NCBI RefSeq assembly: GCF_000495795.1
Contig: NZ_AWGD01000011.1
Location: 203,508 to 267,507, forward strand
Length of the DNA stretch: 64,000 bases
Direction: 5' to 3'
Source: Asticcacaulis sp. AC460
Lineage (GTDB): Bacteria; Pseudomonadota; Alphaproteobacteria; Caulobacterales; Caulobacteraceae
Below the pieces are notes generated by a model. The model was not told the DNA's origin. It ran no database searches and worked only from the letters and a program-made list of their open reading frames with translations. The translations under genes were made by a program, and so were the position numbers. Positions 52,094 through 61,559 of the stretch are shown here, piece after piece (the stretch's first letter is position 1; each line of letters starts with the position of its first letter).

Positions 52094-54871
52094 TTAACCG
52101 GCTTTCGGCGTCAACTCAATGGTGGTTTCAGATGCACCGAGTTTAAGCCGGTAGGCGCCGCGCTCGATCGGCGCCGAAGTGGTGTAGGTCTTGCCGCCGG
52201 CCGTGGTGGTCGCGACATTGAGCCAGGCCTTCGGTGTCTTCGCCGTGGCGCCCGCCAGGGTCAGCGACACCTGGCCGGTCTTCGGCACATAGCGCACGGC
52301 AGCGATCTTGCCGGCATCGAGCGTCAACCACAGCCCGGCCGGGGCGATAAACACCCGTGAACGGGCGCTGTCCTTCGGTTCCAGTACGATAGCGTCGCCG
52401 TCCTTACGAACATTGCCGCCGAACCCGACCCAGCCGAACACCGGATGGTCGACCAGGTACGAGGCCGCCGCCACGGCATGGCCGAAGAAGCTCATGCCAT
52501 AGTCGCCGTTCATGCCGTCCCAGTGCATGGCATCGGGGAAGGAGTGGAAGGCGGCCGCACCGAAGCCTTCGGAATCGATATTGGTCAGCGATCCCATCAG
52601 CCCGCCATAGGCGGCGCGCAGAAGCTGGATATCGGCCGGCTTGTCGCGATAGGCATCGAACAACGGCACGGCGTTCAGCGACGAACCGTAATGGTGCAGT
52701 TGCCGTTCGATACGCGATGTCTTGCCGGCATAGAGGAAGTCCCAGAACCGCCGCGCCGAGCCGTTATAGCCCCAGTGCGGGATGGTCGGATCGTAGGCCA
52801 GGATGACTTCGCGAGTCGAATCGGCGGCATGCTGGTCGCCGAAATAGCGCGCCCACATATAGACTTCCGCCTGGCCGGTCGAATCCCACGGCATTTCCGA
52901 GCCGAACGGATATTTCAACGTCTTCCAGTGGTCGGCGCGGCCCTTCATCAGGGTCTCGACCTCGCCGGCCAGGTCCGTGAAGCCTTCGCGCTTCAGGTCC
53001 TGCAGGATGTAGACGAAGACATCGCCTTCCATCTGGCCGAACTGGGTATAGTAGGGCGCCTTGGTCATCATCGCCTTGGTGGTCTCACCGGCGCGGGTGA
53101 GATAGGTCTGCCAGGTTTCACCCGTCGCCAGGCCGTCGTGATAGCGGCCCAACCGGTACAGCACCCACCACGCCGCGGCGACGTGGGGATAGTTGTACGA
53201 CCGGCCGAGATCGGCGGCATGCTGACGATCCCAGGCCGACCACACCTTCCAGTTCAGCGAAGCGTCGTAGGTACCGGCCGGCATGGTTTCGTCATAGAAC
53301 ATGACCGACTTGCGCACGCCGTACTGGCCCGGGCCGTCCTTTTCCTGGATGCGGCCCCACAGGGTCTGCGACGCAAAGGCCTCGAACTTGGCGACCTCTT
53401 CCGGCACCGGATTGTCGAGCTGCTTCATGATGGTGGCCAGCCACGATCCGGCGCCCCCCTCGTCCGACAGGCCCGAAATCCACACGCGGTTGTCCTGGGT
53501 GATGATGGCGTTCTTGTCGCGGTCGTAGCCCATGATCGACGGGCTGCGGCCGAACGGATCGGCCGGATTGTCGTACCACTGCTTCGTCGTCAGGAAGCGA
53601 CCCATATCGGCCACCACCTCGGTCTGCGGCTTGGTGAGCAGGTAGTGCACGGTCTGCATCGTGCCATTGGCATAGGTGATGTCGACGCGGGCGCGACCGC
53701 CTTGGAAATCCGGGATATGTTTCGCCTTCAGGGCGTAGCGCACCCAACCGGACCCGACCTTCTGTGCCGCGCCGATCTCCATCGAACCGCCGGGCCAGAC
53801 CTCGATCGACTTGACCGGCGACGGGGCGTGCAGGAACAGCGCCGCCTCCATGTCGGTCGGCACGACATAGCCGGGCACGCCGACGGCAACCGGGCGCTTG
53901 TTCTTGATCAGGGTGGCTTCGATATCGCGGATCGACGGCGACAGGACGAAGCGCACCGCGTAGTCCAGCGCGGCGCCGGCCTGCAAGGTCATGATGCCGG
54001 TGGCGTTCCACTGCTGGACGCCCTTCCACTCGGTCTCGGCGAAACCGCCGGCATGGATCATCCAGCTATAGAAACCCTCGAAGGTCATGTTGCGCGGTTC
54101 GGGGTCGTTGTAGATCTTCAGCGACTTGTCGGGATTGCGCTCGTTCAGGATGGGTTTGTACAGCTCGAAAGACGCCGACTCGGTCTGCGGCAGGACCAGC
54201 AGCGATGGACCCTGGCCGTTCAGCCGGTTGACCTGCAGATAGCCGGCATCGAGCCCGACATAGGGGTCGTAGAAGCTGGCGACATCGTGGGCGGTTTCCA
54301 GGTCGCGGCCGGTGATGATGTTGTCGAACACCATGGCCAGGCCCAGGCCGCCGATCTCGACAGCCTGTTTCGTGACGTTGGTCACAGTAAAGCGCAGGAC
54401 CAGGTCGCCGTTCTTGACCTCCCAGGTCCGCACCACCTTCAGCGGCAGGCCGGCGCCGAGGCTGGCGGTGATATCGGCCGAGGCCAGCGCGCCCTTCGGC
54501 TTGGGCAGTGCCTTCACTTTCGCCCGCTTGAAAGCGCTCGAATGGTCGCTCCAGGCGGTCTCGCCCTCGAAACGCACACGCAGGTCGATGTCGCCGAGAC
54601 GATAGGCGCCATCATCGAGGCGCTGGGTAAAGCGGTTGGAGGGGCAGAAGTCGAAGCCGCCGGCCACACCCTTGGGCGCCAGCGAGACCAGGGTCTGCGA
54701 GGTGTCCTGCAGCGACAGCAGGAATTGCGGGGTCTCAAAGATCGTGGTCGCCGCGTCGGAGCTGTTCCACGGCAGATCGGCGGCCTTGGCGGTTCCGGCA
54801 ATCGCCGTCATGGCCACGGTGCCGGTGAGCAGGGAACGACGATTTATCGAGGCCATGATACCATCAAACAT
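52094..54871 (-). CDS. Large Tat-exported putative glycoside hydrolase (DUF5695-like)
   Basis: The 925-residue protein has a Tat signal (INRRSLLTGTVAM), an N-terminal beta-supersandwich (about 40-400) and an (alpha/alpha)6-like barrel with aromatic motifs (YNYPHVAAAWWVLYRLGRYHDG, FGSEMPWDSTGQAEVYMWARYFG, HWDGMNGDYGMSFFGHA). From memory it resembles DUF5695-type proteins, which have no firmly established activity; this label is uncertain. A weak GntR box (site F) lies 227 bases upstream. Start could also be ATG 54856. It is a candidate for the missing glycan-specific enzyme of the locus. Confidence 0.6.
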   Translation of the reverse strand: MFDGIMASINRRSLLTGTVAMTAIAGTAKAADLPWNSSDAATTIFETPQFLLSLQDTSQTLVSLAPKGVAGGFDFCPSNRFTQRLDDGAYRLGDIDLRVRFEGETAWSDHSSAFKRAKVKALPKPKGALASADITASLGAGLPLKVVRTWEVKNGDLVLRFTVTNVTKQAVEIGGLGLAMVFDNIITGRDLETAHDVASFYDPYVGLDAGYLQVNRLNGQGPSLLVLPQTESASFELYKPILNERNPDKSLKIYNDPEPRNMTFEGFYSWMIHAGGFAETEWKGVQQWNATGIMTLQAGAALDYAVRFVLSPSIRDIEATLIKNKRPVAVGVPGYVVPTDMEAALFLHAPSPVKSIEVWPGGSMEIGAAQKVGSGWVRYALKAKHIPDFQGGRARVDITYANGTMQTVHYLLTKPQTEVVADMGRFLTTKQWYDNPADPFGRSPSIMGYDRDKNAIITQDNRVWISGLSDEGGAGSWLATIMKQLDNPVPEEVAKFEAFASQTLWGRIQEKDGPGQYGVRKSVMFYDETMPAGTYDASLNWKVWSAWDRQHAADLGRSYNYPHVAAAWWVLYRLGRYHDGLATGETWQTYLTRAGETTKAMMTKAPYYTQFGQMEGDVFVYILQDLKREGFTDLAGEVETLMKGRADHWKTLKYPFGSEMPWDSTGQAEVYMWARYFGDQHAADSTREVILAYDPTIPHWGYNGSARRFWDFLYAGKTSRIERQLHHYGSSLNAVPLFDAYRDKPADIQLLRAAYGGLMGSLTNIDSEGFGAAAFHSFPDAMHWDGMNGDYGMSFFGHAVAAASYLVDHPVFGWVGFGGNVRKDGDAIVLEPKDSARSRVFIAPAGLWLTLDAGKIAAVRYVPKTGQVSLTLAGATAKTPKAWLNVATTTAGGKTYTTSAPIERGAYRLKLGASETTIELTPKAG

Positions 54872-55097
54872 AAAGGAGGTCCGCGGCGGCGTGATAATCG
54901 CCGCGGACGCTCAAGTGGACCAGGGGCCGAGGGGGAGGATAGGGATGAATCCCCGGCGCCGGCGGGACTGAGGCTACAAACCGCGCCGGAGAAGCACGTT
55001 GTGAAGCCGGGCCGACCGCCACGGGCTCAGGGAGAGCGAGCCGCGGCAATTGACTGAGTAATACAACCACCCTTCTGCCTACGCGTCAAATATAAAT

Positions 55098-55108
55098 TAT
55101 ACGATTTT
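55098..55108. promoter_or_regulatory. GntR-type operator, site F (weak)
   Basis: TATACGATTTT keeps only one half-site plus a TATAAAT-like stretch. It lies in the region between the 925-residue gene and the GH97 stop and is the weakest of the eight sites. Confidence 0.4.
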
Positions 55109-55177
55109 ACAAATTGCTGATTTAAAAACCTTTCTCCTCCTCGCAGGCGTGGCTGAGCCATCTGAGATGAACCCCAC

Positions 55178-55228
55178 TTCTCCTCTCCACGAAGTGGGGA
55201 GGGGGACCGCGAAGCGGTGGAGGGGTAT
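55178..55228. repeat. Family 1 dispersed palindromic repeat, short copy
   Basis: TTCTCCTCTCCACGAAGTGG starts the hairpin, followed by GACCGCGAAGCGGTGGAGGGG and TATCTTTC. It lies downstream of the GH97 gene stop, between it and the large enzyme gene. Confidence 0.75.
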
Positions 55229-55237
55229 CTTTCTTCC

Positions 55238-57205
55238 TTACTTCCTTTTCTTTTTCACGACCGGCCTCAAAATCGCCGTCGCTCCACCGGACCCGGCCAG
55301 GTTCAACACCAACCGATCGCCCTTCCCCACAGCCTGCGTACTCGTCACCAAAGCTGTCGGCGCCGAACCATCCTGCCAAACCTTAGCCTCAACCCCACCC
55401 GCCAGAAAATCCAGCGGCACCTCCACCGTCCGCGCCTGCTCATTGGTCATGGCGCCGATATACCAGACATCCCCCTTGCGCCGGGCGGTCACGACGAACT
55501 GGCCGATCTCGCCCTGCAACACCCGGGTCTCATCCCAGTTCGTCGGCACGGCCTGGATAAAATCGACCCCATCCTCCCAAGACCCGTCGGCCTTCCGGTA
55601 AGCCTGAGGCGCATCGGCCACCATCACCAGAGGACTGTCATAGACGACATACATGGCGATCGCCTGACCGCGCGTGGTCATGGTCACCGGATGGTTCTCG
55701 ACGATCTCGAAGGTCTCCGGCGTCCGGTTACCGAAGCCACCCGGCGTATAGTCGATCGGCCCCAAAATCATCCGCGTATAGGGCAAGGTGACATTGTGGG
55801 TCGCCGTGATCCGGGTGGTCCACTTGTTGTACTCGGCGCCCAAGACGCCTTCCTGGCTGATATAGTTGGGATAGGTCCGGGTCAGCCCGGCCGGGGCATA
55901 GGCGCCATGCAGATCGACCAGCAGATGATGATCGGCGGCCTTGCTCAAAATCCTGTGGAAGTAGTCGACGATATCCTGATCCGACCGGTCCATGAAGTCG
56001 ACCTTGATGCCGGCGACGCCCCACTTTTCATACGCGGCCAAAGCCTCGTCCATCTGCCAGTCCAGTTGCTCCCATTGCAGCCAGATCATCACCCGGACCT
56101 TGCGGTCCTTGGCATACTTGATGATGGCCGGCAGATCGACCGCCGGGATCGGCTTGGTGACATCCGAACCGGGCTTGGGCCGGGTCGAGGAGCCGACATA
56201 CCAGCCCTCGTCGATCAGGATATAGTCCAGCCCCATCTCGGCGGCGAAATCGACATAGGCCTTATAGGTCTCGGTATTGATCCCCGGATTGGCCACCGGC
56301 GCGCGGAAGCCGTTCCACCAGTCCCAGGCGCTCTTGCCCGGCTTGATCCACGACGGATCCTTGACCCGCGACGGCGCGCCTAAGGTGGCGATCAGGTTCG
56401 ACTCGACCAGATCGCGCGGGCTGTCGCCGACCATGATCACCCGCCACGGCGTCTTCACATCGCCGCCGCTGAACTTCGCGACGTAGGGCTTGATCGAGTC
56501 GCTGTCCAAGCGCGGCGGCAACCGCACGGCCACCCCCAGCTTGTTGTCGCCGGTGCGGCTGTAATAGCCGGCCGGATAATGCTCGATGTCGGACTCGGCC
56601 AACGCGAAGGCCGCGTCCCCCGTCTCGCAGACCAGGGGCGAATCGAACAGGTTGTGGTCGCGGATCAGCGACGCTTTCACCGGGTCGAACTCGCCTTCAT
56701 GGGCGTTGTGAAATTTGCCGATGTTCAGGCCCCAACAGCCATAGTCGCCGGCAAAGGCAAATTCGGTCCTTTCCCCGTAAATTCCGAAATTATCGAAATT
56801 ATGCAATGTATAGCGAAAGGCGACACCTTCGTCATAAACGCGAAATATCACGCCCAGCGTCCGCGAACCGCCTTCCTTGAAGGTCAGGGTCACCTCATTA
56901 TACCGGTCGGGCGCGGTGGCGGCTTTTCCCGCCACCATGCGGTAGGTCTCATCGACCATCCGCGTGGCGACGTTCTCGACGGTAAATCCCTTGGCGCCGA
57001 AACCGACGACATCGGTGCGCAAACCCAACTCCGACGGCGCGATCAAAGCCTTGCCACGCAAGGCGACGCTGTATTTCGGCAGCCCCTCCCCGGCCTTGTC
57101 GATCGTCACCCGGATTTCACCGTCGGGCGAATCCGCCGTCCAGGTTTCGGCCTGGGCGGAACCCGCGGCCAGCAGGAGGGAAGCGACAATCAACGATCGG
57201 TACAT
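55238..57205 (-). CDS. GH97 glycosidase, probable retaining alpha-galactosidase
   Basis: The 655-residue protein has a signal peptide (to AQA19), an N-terminal beta-supersandwich, and an (beta/alpha)8 barrel with KSAWDWWNGF (about 291-300), LIDEGW (330-335) and GIKVDFMDRSDQ (399-410). D403 in VDFM matches the catalytic Asp of retaining GH97 alpha-galactosidases, a position that is Gly in inverting members such as SusB. Glu residues in QEG (452) and AEY (458) are candidates for the acid/base role. It is divergent from a GH27 gene across operator site G. alpha-Glucosidase activity cannot be ruled out. Confidence 0.85.
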   Translation of the reverse strand: MYRSLIVASLLLAAGSAQAETWTADSPDGEIRVTIDKAGEGLPKYSVALRGKALIAPSELGLRTDVVGFGAKGFTVENVATRMVDETYRMVAGKAATAPDRYNEVTLTFKEGGSRTLGVIFRVYDEGVAFRYTLHNFDNFGIYGERTEFAFAGDYGCWGLNIGKFHNAHEGEFDPVKASLIRDHNLFDSPLVCETGDAAFALAESDIEHYPAGYYSRTGDNKLGVAVRLPPRLDSDSIKPYVAKFSGGDVKTPWRVIMVGDSPRDLVESNLIATLGAPSRVKDPSWIKPGKSAWDWWNGFRAPVANPGINTETYKAYVDFAAEMGLDYILIDEGWYVGSSTRPKPGSDVTKPIPAVDLPAIIKYAKDRKVRVMIWLQWEQLDWQMDEALAAYEKWGVAGIKVDFMDRSDQDIVDYFHRILSKAADHHLLVDLHGAYAPAGLTRTYPNYISQEGVLGAEYNKWTTRITATHNVTLPYTRMILGPIDYTPGGFGNRTPETFEIVENHPVTMTTRGQAIAMYVVYDSPLVMVADAPQAYRKADGSWEDGVDFIQAVPTNWDETRVLQGEIGQFVVTARRKGDVWYIGAMTNEQARTVEVPLDFLAGGVEAKVWQDGSAPTALVTSTQAVGKGDRLVLNLAGSGGATAILRPVVKKKRK

Positions 57206-57244
57206 GGAGGACCTCTGGACGGGCGGAACAATTTATGAATACTG

Positions 57245-57255
57245 TATACGATATT
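57245..57255. promoter_or_regulatory. GntR-type operator, site G
   Basis: TATACGATATT, near palindrome, flanked by AATACTG on the left. It lies 40 bases from the GH97 start and 23 bases from the GH27 start, between two divergent galactosidase genes. Confidence 0.65.
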
Positions 57256-57277
57256 GCCTTGTAAAGCGGAGATCGCC

Positions 57278-58768
57278 ATGCGCGCCTGGACCCTGGCTAC
57301 GGCCCTGACCGTCATCCTCGCCGCCCCGGCCTGGGCCGGCGCGCCGGTCGGCGGGTGGGTCTTCGACAGCTCGCCGGACTTTCCCGGCTTCACCCGCCTG
57401 GTGGTGGCGGAAAAAGCCGGCAAGGTATCGGGCACGATCACCTCAACCTGGTACGGCGACCTGCCCCTGACCGATCCGCGGGTCGAAGGCGACACCCTGA
57501 TCTTCAAGCTCTACAACGGCAATCCGCGCGTGACCATGACCGATATCGTCATAGCACCCGAAGGCAAGTCCGTCCGCATGACCGGCAAGGTGTGGTACCA
57601 GGACTTCGCCATCACCGCCCACAAGGGCTCCACTACCGAATTGAAAAGCCTCGATTTTCCGACCTACCCCCTGCCCGACAAACGCGTCGTGCCGCAGAAA
57701 TCCCTGGCGCCCGTACCACCCATGGGCTGGAGTTCGTGGAACAAGTTCGCCACCGATATCGACGACACCACGATCCGCCAAATCGCCGACGCTTTGGTGT
57801 CGTCGGGACTTCGCGACGCCGGCTATATCTACGTCAATATCGACGACGGCTGGCAGGGCAAACGCGACGCCAACGGGGTTTTGCACCCCAATGAACACTT
57901 CCCCGACATGAAGGCCCTGGCCGACTACGTCCATGCCCGCGGCCTGAAGCTGGGCCTCTATTCCGGCCCCGGCCCCAAGACCTGCGCCGGTTATGAGGGG
58001 TCCTACGGCCATGTCGCACAGGACGCCAAAACCTTTGCGGAATGGGGTGTTGACTACCTGAAATACGATCTGTGCTCCGGCGAAGCCTTCTACAATACGG
58101 CGGAAACCGTCTACGCCAACTATCAGGAAATGGGCGAGGCGCTGAACGCCACCGGCCGCGATATCGTCTACAGCCTGTGCCAGTACGGCCGTTTCGACGT
58201 CGGCGCGTGGGGCCGCGATGTCGGCGGTCACCTCTGGCGGACCACCGGCGATATCGAGGACACCTACGCCAAGATGTCATCGATCGGCTTCGACAAGAAT
58301 GGCGTGCCGAACCACACCGGACCCAATGGCTGGAACGATCCCGATATGCTGGAAGTCGGCAACGGCGGCATGACGCACGACGAATACCGCACCCATATGT
58401 CGCTGTGGGCCTTGTTGGCGGCGCCGCTGATCCTGGGCAATGATGTGCGCGACATGACGCCGGAAACCGTGGCCCTGCTGACCAATCGCGAGGTCATCGC
58501 CGTCGACCAGGATCCCTTGGGCGCCCAGGGTTTGCCGGTGAAAAAGGACGGCGCGGCCGAGATCTGGGTCAAGCCCCTGAGCGACGGCAAGGCGGTCGGC
58601 TTGTTCAATCGCGGGGAGACGCCTTTGACCATCACCGGCACCTGGACCGAACTGGGTATCTCAGGCGCCTCGGTGCGCGATCTGTGGACGGGTGCGGAAA
58701 CCTCCGCCGGCGACGGATTCCGCTATGTGATCCCGCCGCACGGCGCCATTCTCGTGAAGGTGAAGTGA
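57278..58768 (+). CDS. GH27 alpha-galactosidase
   Basis: The 496-residue secreted enzyme has a signal peptide (to AWAG), an extra N-terminal beta domain of about 110 residues, then the GH27 barrel: PPMGWSSWN (about 147-155), NIDDGWQ, the nucleophile D264 in KYDLC, and WNDPDMLEVGN (352-362) with the acid/base Asp. A C-terminal beta-sandwich follows. It hydrolyses terminal alpha-galactosides. The ATG start at 57278 follows GCGGAG. Extensins carry alpha-galactose on serine, which gives a function in this locus; raffinose-type sugars are the alternative. It ends 1 base before the convergent S9 peptidase stop. Confidence 0.9.
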   Translation: MRAWTLATALTVILAAPAWAGAPVGGWVFDSSPDFPGFTRLVVAEKAGKVSGTITSTWYGDLPLTDPRVEGDTLIFKLYNGNPRVTMTDIVIAPEGKSVRMTGKVWYQDFAITAHKGSTTELKSLDFPTYPLPDKRVVPQKSLAPVPPMGWSSWNKFATDIDDTTIRQIADALVSSGLRDAGYIYVNIDDGWQGKRDANGVLHPNEHFPDMKALADYVHARGLKLGLYSGPGPKTCAGYEGSYGHVAQDAKTFAEWGVDYLKYDLCSGEAFYNTAETVYANYQEMGEALNATGRDIVYSLCQYGRFDVGAWGRDVGGHLWRTTGDIEDTYAKMSSIGFDKNGVPNHTGPNGWNDPDMLEVGNGGMTHDEYRTHMSLWALLAAPLILGNDVRDMTPETVALLTNREVIAVDQDPLGAQGLPVKKDGAAEIWVKPLSDGKAVGLFNRGETPLTITGTWTELGISGASVRDLWTGAETSAGDGFRYVIPPHGAILVKVK

Positions 58769-58769
58769 G

Positions 58770-61022
58770 CTACTTCGTCTCCGCCGGCGGGGTTTCGCCC
58801 AGCAGATTGACCGTGAAATAGTCGCGCAGCTTGTCCCAGTAATAGGGCTGGTACACGGCGTGATTGGTGTTGGGCAGGATCACCAGCTCATGTGGCTTCC
58901 CGGCCGCCACCAGGGCCTGGGACAGGCGATAGCTGGCCGCCACCGGGACGTTGTCGTCGATGTCGCCGTGGATCAGCATCAGCTTGCCCTTCAGGTTTCT
59001 CGCCACCGAAGCGTTGGAATTGCGCTCCCATGTCGCGTCGTCGGCAATCCCCATCGACACTTCCGGCCACCACGCCTTGTCCAGGCGCAGGTCGTGATTG
59101 CCCGATGACGCCACGCCGACCTTGTAAACCTCCGGCCTCCGCAGCACGAACCGCGCCGTGTCGTAACCGCCGGCCGAACCGCCATAGACCCCGACCCGGT
59201 CGAGATCGAAATACGGATATTTCCGCTTCATCGCCTTCAGCACCCAGATATGGTCATCCAGGCCGACCTCACCCAGGTTCTGATAGGCCGACGACCGGAA
59301 AGCCTGGCCGCGCTGCGAGGTGCCGCGGCCGTCGATCGTCACCACGATGGCGCCCAGTTGCGCCACCGAATTGACCGAACCGCGGACGTTATCGCCATAA
59401 CTTTCTTCGAAACGGTGGGTCGTCGGGCCGGTATAGACGTTCTCGATGACCGGGTATTTTTTCTTGGGATCGAAGTTCTTCGGCCGGTAGATCATGCCGT
59501 AGAGCTTGGTCTTGCCATCGTCGGCGACGGTCTCGAAGACTTCCGGCATGGTGAAGCCGGTGGCCAGCAGCGCGGACGGATCGGCGCGGCCCAGCTCGGC
59601 AACGATGCGGCCATCGGCGCCGCTACGCAGCAGGGTCCGCGTCGGCTCGGTCGGGCTCGACATGCGGTCGATGAACCAGGCGGCGTCTTCCGACAGGGTG
59701 ACATCGTGGTCCAGCGGCTCCGGTGTCAGGTTGGCGATCGCACCGTCCAGGCCGACCTTGTACAGGCTGCGGAAATAGGGATTGACGCCCGGCTCGCGGC
59801 CGATGCCGCCGACCAGGACCGGCCCACCATCGGCAATATGGGCAACGTTGGTGACTTCCCAGTCGCCCTGGGTCAGGCGCTGGCCTCCATTGGGATCGCT
59901 GCCGGCCGCGACATAGTAGAGCTGGGCCCAGCCGCTGCGCTCGGAGATGACCAGGGTGCCTTTCAGTTGCGGCGCGCTGACCATGGCGGTCGAGGTGACG
60001 GTGACGATCGGTTTGAGGCTTTCGCGCACACGCACGGTCGCGACATTGGTCGCCGGGTCGATGGCGTACAGTTTCAGCTCGCCATAGCCCCGCGCCTGCC
60101 ATTCGTAGATGACCTGGCCGTTTTCCCACCATAGGGCGGGATTGCCCGGCCACAGCAGCGGCACGGCGGGCACGTTCAGATCGGTGACCTTGCCGGTGGC
60201 GACATCGATCAGGACCGGCTGGGATTGCGGCACATTGACCGCGCCGGCGGTCGGATAGACATAGGTGAACTCGCGCGGGAACTGGCTGCCCGGCGGATTG
60301 GGCTGGACCCCATGCCAGATATAGCTGCCGTTGCGCGACAGGCGGAAGGTCAGGATCTGCTTGCCGTCCTCCGACCATTGCGCACCGACCTCCATGTCGG
60401 GGTTTTCCGAATTGGCCGCCACCATGTCGCCCAGCAGCGGATAGTTGATGCCGTAGCGCGCGTCGTAGCTGCCGTCGGCGGTCAGCGGCGTTTCCTTACC
60501 CGTCGCCACCTCGGCCTTCCACAGATTGTAGTTGCGCGACACGATCCTGAACTTGCCGTCGGGCGAAACTACACCATCGGCTTTTTCCGGCCGCGCCTTG
60601 GCAGTGACCGCGCCGGCGGCGTCGATCGTCCATTCCTTGCCCCCGGCCGCCACCGTCAGCACACCGTCTCCATAGGCTGTCGGGCGGATATCGACCTTAT
60701 CGCCAAGTTCCGCTCCGGCGGCGGTCAGCTTCGGCGCCAGGGCCGCGTCCTGGGCCAGTTCGCGGCTGGCGCCCGTCGCCGGATCGGCCAGCAGGATAAC
60801 GCCCTTGCCCTTCACGCCCTTGCGGTAGAGCACACCGCCCTTGACGAAGCGCGCCTGCATATCCAGGTCGATGATCAACGGATCGATCTTGCCCGGCGCA
60901 TACTGGTCCGAAGCGGCATAGCGGTCGGCGATGCTGACCGCCGGCGCGGCGTGGACGATGGCCGGCAGAGTGGCGGTGGAGGCCGCCAGGATCAAAGCCA
61001 GGGCGATGGAACGGTAACGCAT
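58770..61022 (-). CDS. S9 family peptidase (dipeptidyl-peptidase IV-like)
   Basis: The 750-residue exported protein has a signal peptide ending VHA, a beta-propeller domain (about 40-490) and an alpha/beta-hydrolase domain with catalytic S616 in GGSAGG, the Asp in GDIDDNV and H721 in NTNHAVY. DPP IV-like S9 enzymes cut after Pro (Xaa-Pro dipeptides), suited to proline- and hydroxyproline-rich peptides. It starts 3 bases after the lectin-like gene and forms an operon lectin-lectin-S9 under operator site H. Confidence 0.85.
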   Translation of the reverse strand: MRYRSIALALILAASTATLPAIVHAAPAVSIADRYAASDQYAPGKIDPLIIDLDMQARFVKGGVLYRKGVKGKGVILLADPATGASRELAQDAALAPKLTAAGAELGDKVDIRPTAYGDGVLTVAAGGKEWTIDAAGAVTAKARPEKADGVVSPDGKFRIVSRNYNLWKAEVATGKETPLTADGSYDARYGINYPLLGDMVAANSENPDMEVGAQWSEDGKQILTFRLSRNGSYIWHGVQPNPPGSQFPREFTYVYPTAGAVNVPQSQPVLIDVATGKVTDLNVPAVPLLWPGNPALWWENGQVIYEWQARGYGELKLYAIDPATNVATVRVRESLKPIVTVTSTAMVSAPQLKGTLVISERSGWAQLYYVAAGSDPNGGQRLTQGDWEVTNVAHIADGGPVLVGGIGREPGVNPYFRSLYKVGLDGAIANLTPEPLDHDVTLSEDAAWFIDRMSSPTEPTRTLLRSGADGRIVAELGRADPSALLATGFTMPEVFETVADDGKTKLYGMIYRPKNFDPKKKYPVIENVYTGPTTHRFEESYGDNVRGSVNSVAQLGAIVVTIDGRGTSQRGQAFRSSAYQNLGEVGLDDHIWVLKAMKRKYPYFDLDRVGVYGGSAGGYDTARFVLRRPEVYKVGVASSGNHDLRLDKAWWPEVSMGIADDATWERNSNASVARNLKGKLMLIHGDIDDNVPVAASYRLSQALVAAGKPHELVILPNTNHAVYQPYYWDKLRDYFTVNLLGETPPAETK

Positions 61023-61025
61023 GGA

Positions 61026-61559
61026 TCAGTCTTCCGGAGTAACAAGAGTGACGGTCAGGCTACCGGAATTGCCGGCGAAGCTGACATCGTTGAAGCCGAG
61101 CGCAAGCGCCACGGCCGTTTCGGGGATGGGGACGCGCACGCCGGTGCCGATGACAAACGGCCGGCTGACCAGGACGCCGTCGGCATCGACAAAGGCGCCG
61201 ATCAGGGCGTGGGCATTGGCGGGATAGAGGATCTTGGGGGTATAGAAGCTGGGGTAGAACTTGCCCTTCGGGCCTTTCTGGTCGTCGACGGCGGTGTCGG
61301 GCACGCCCGTCCCGTCGACCGCGGCACCACCGGCCACCGTTGTGCCGTCGGCATAGATTTCCAGCGAGCCCAGCATACCCGGCCCCAGACCCGAGACGAT
61401 GACCGGCGGGGCATTATCACCGATGCCGTACTTCATCTCCTTGTTGGCCTTGACCAACCACGGCCCGGCCTTGGCGTCGACCTGGACGACGATCTCCTTC
61501 GCCTGAGCCGCACCGGCCAGCACGAAAACCGCCAGGGCGGCCGCAAATACACGCATCAT
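61026..61559 (-). CDS. Exported LecA-like galactophilic lectin candidate, paralogue 1
   Basis: The 177-residue protein has a signal peptide (to AQA) and a beta-sandwich ending PETAVALALGFNDVSFAGNSGSLTVTL, which resembles the PA-I lectin LecA of Pseudomonas (calcium-dependent, alpha-galactose binding). The ND and NSG positions match LecA D100 and N107-area residues, but the loop is two residues shorter, so the calcium site is altered. It has an ATGA overlap with the upstream paralogue and is followed by an S9 peptidase gene. Other jelly-roll binders are possible. Confidence 0.5.
   Translation of the reverse strand: MMRVFAAALAVFVLAGAAQAKEIVVQVDAKAGPWLVKANKEMKYGIGDNAPPVIVSGLGPGMLGSLEIYADGTTVAGGAAVDGTGVPDTAVDDQKGPKGKFYPSFYTPKILYPANAHALIGAFVDADGVLVSRPFVIGTGVRVPIPETAVALALGFNDVSFAGNSGSLTVTLVTPED

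Noticed and set aside
52445..55057. An 870-residue plus-strand open frame
   Set aside because: Antisense to the Tat-exported 925-residue gene, no motif, His/Arg/Gln-rich shadow composition.
7004..55228. CRISPR array
   Set aside because: The repeated text is palindromic, spread over 48 kb and not regularly spaced, and no cas genes occur.
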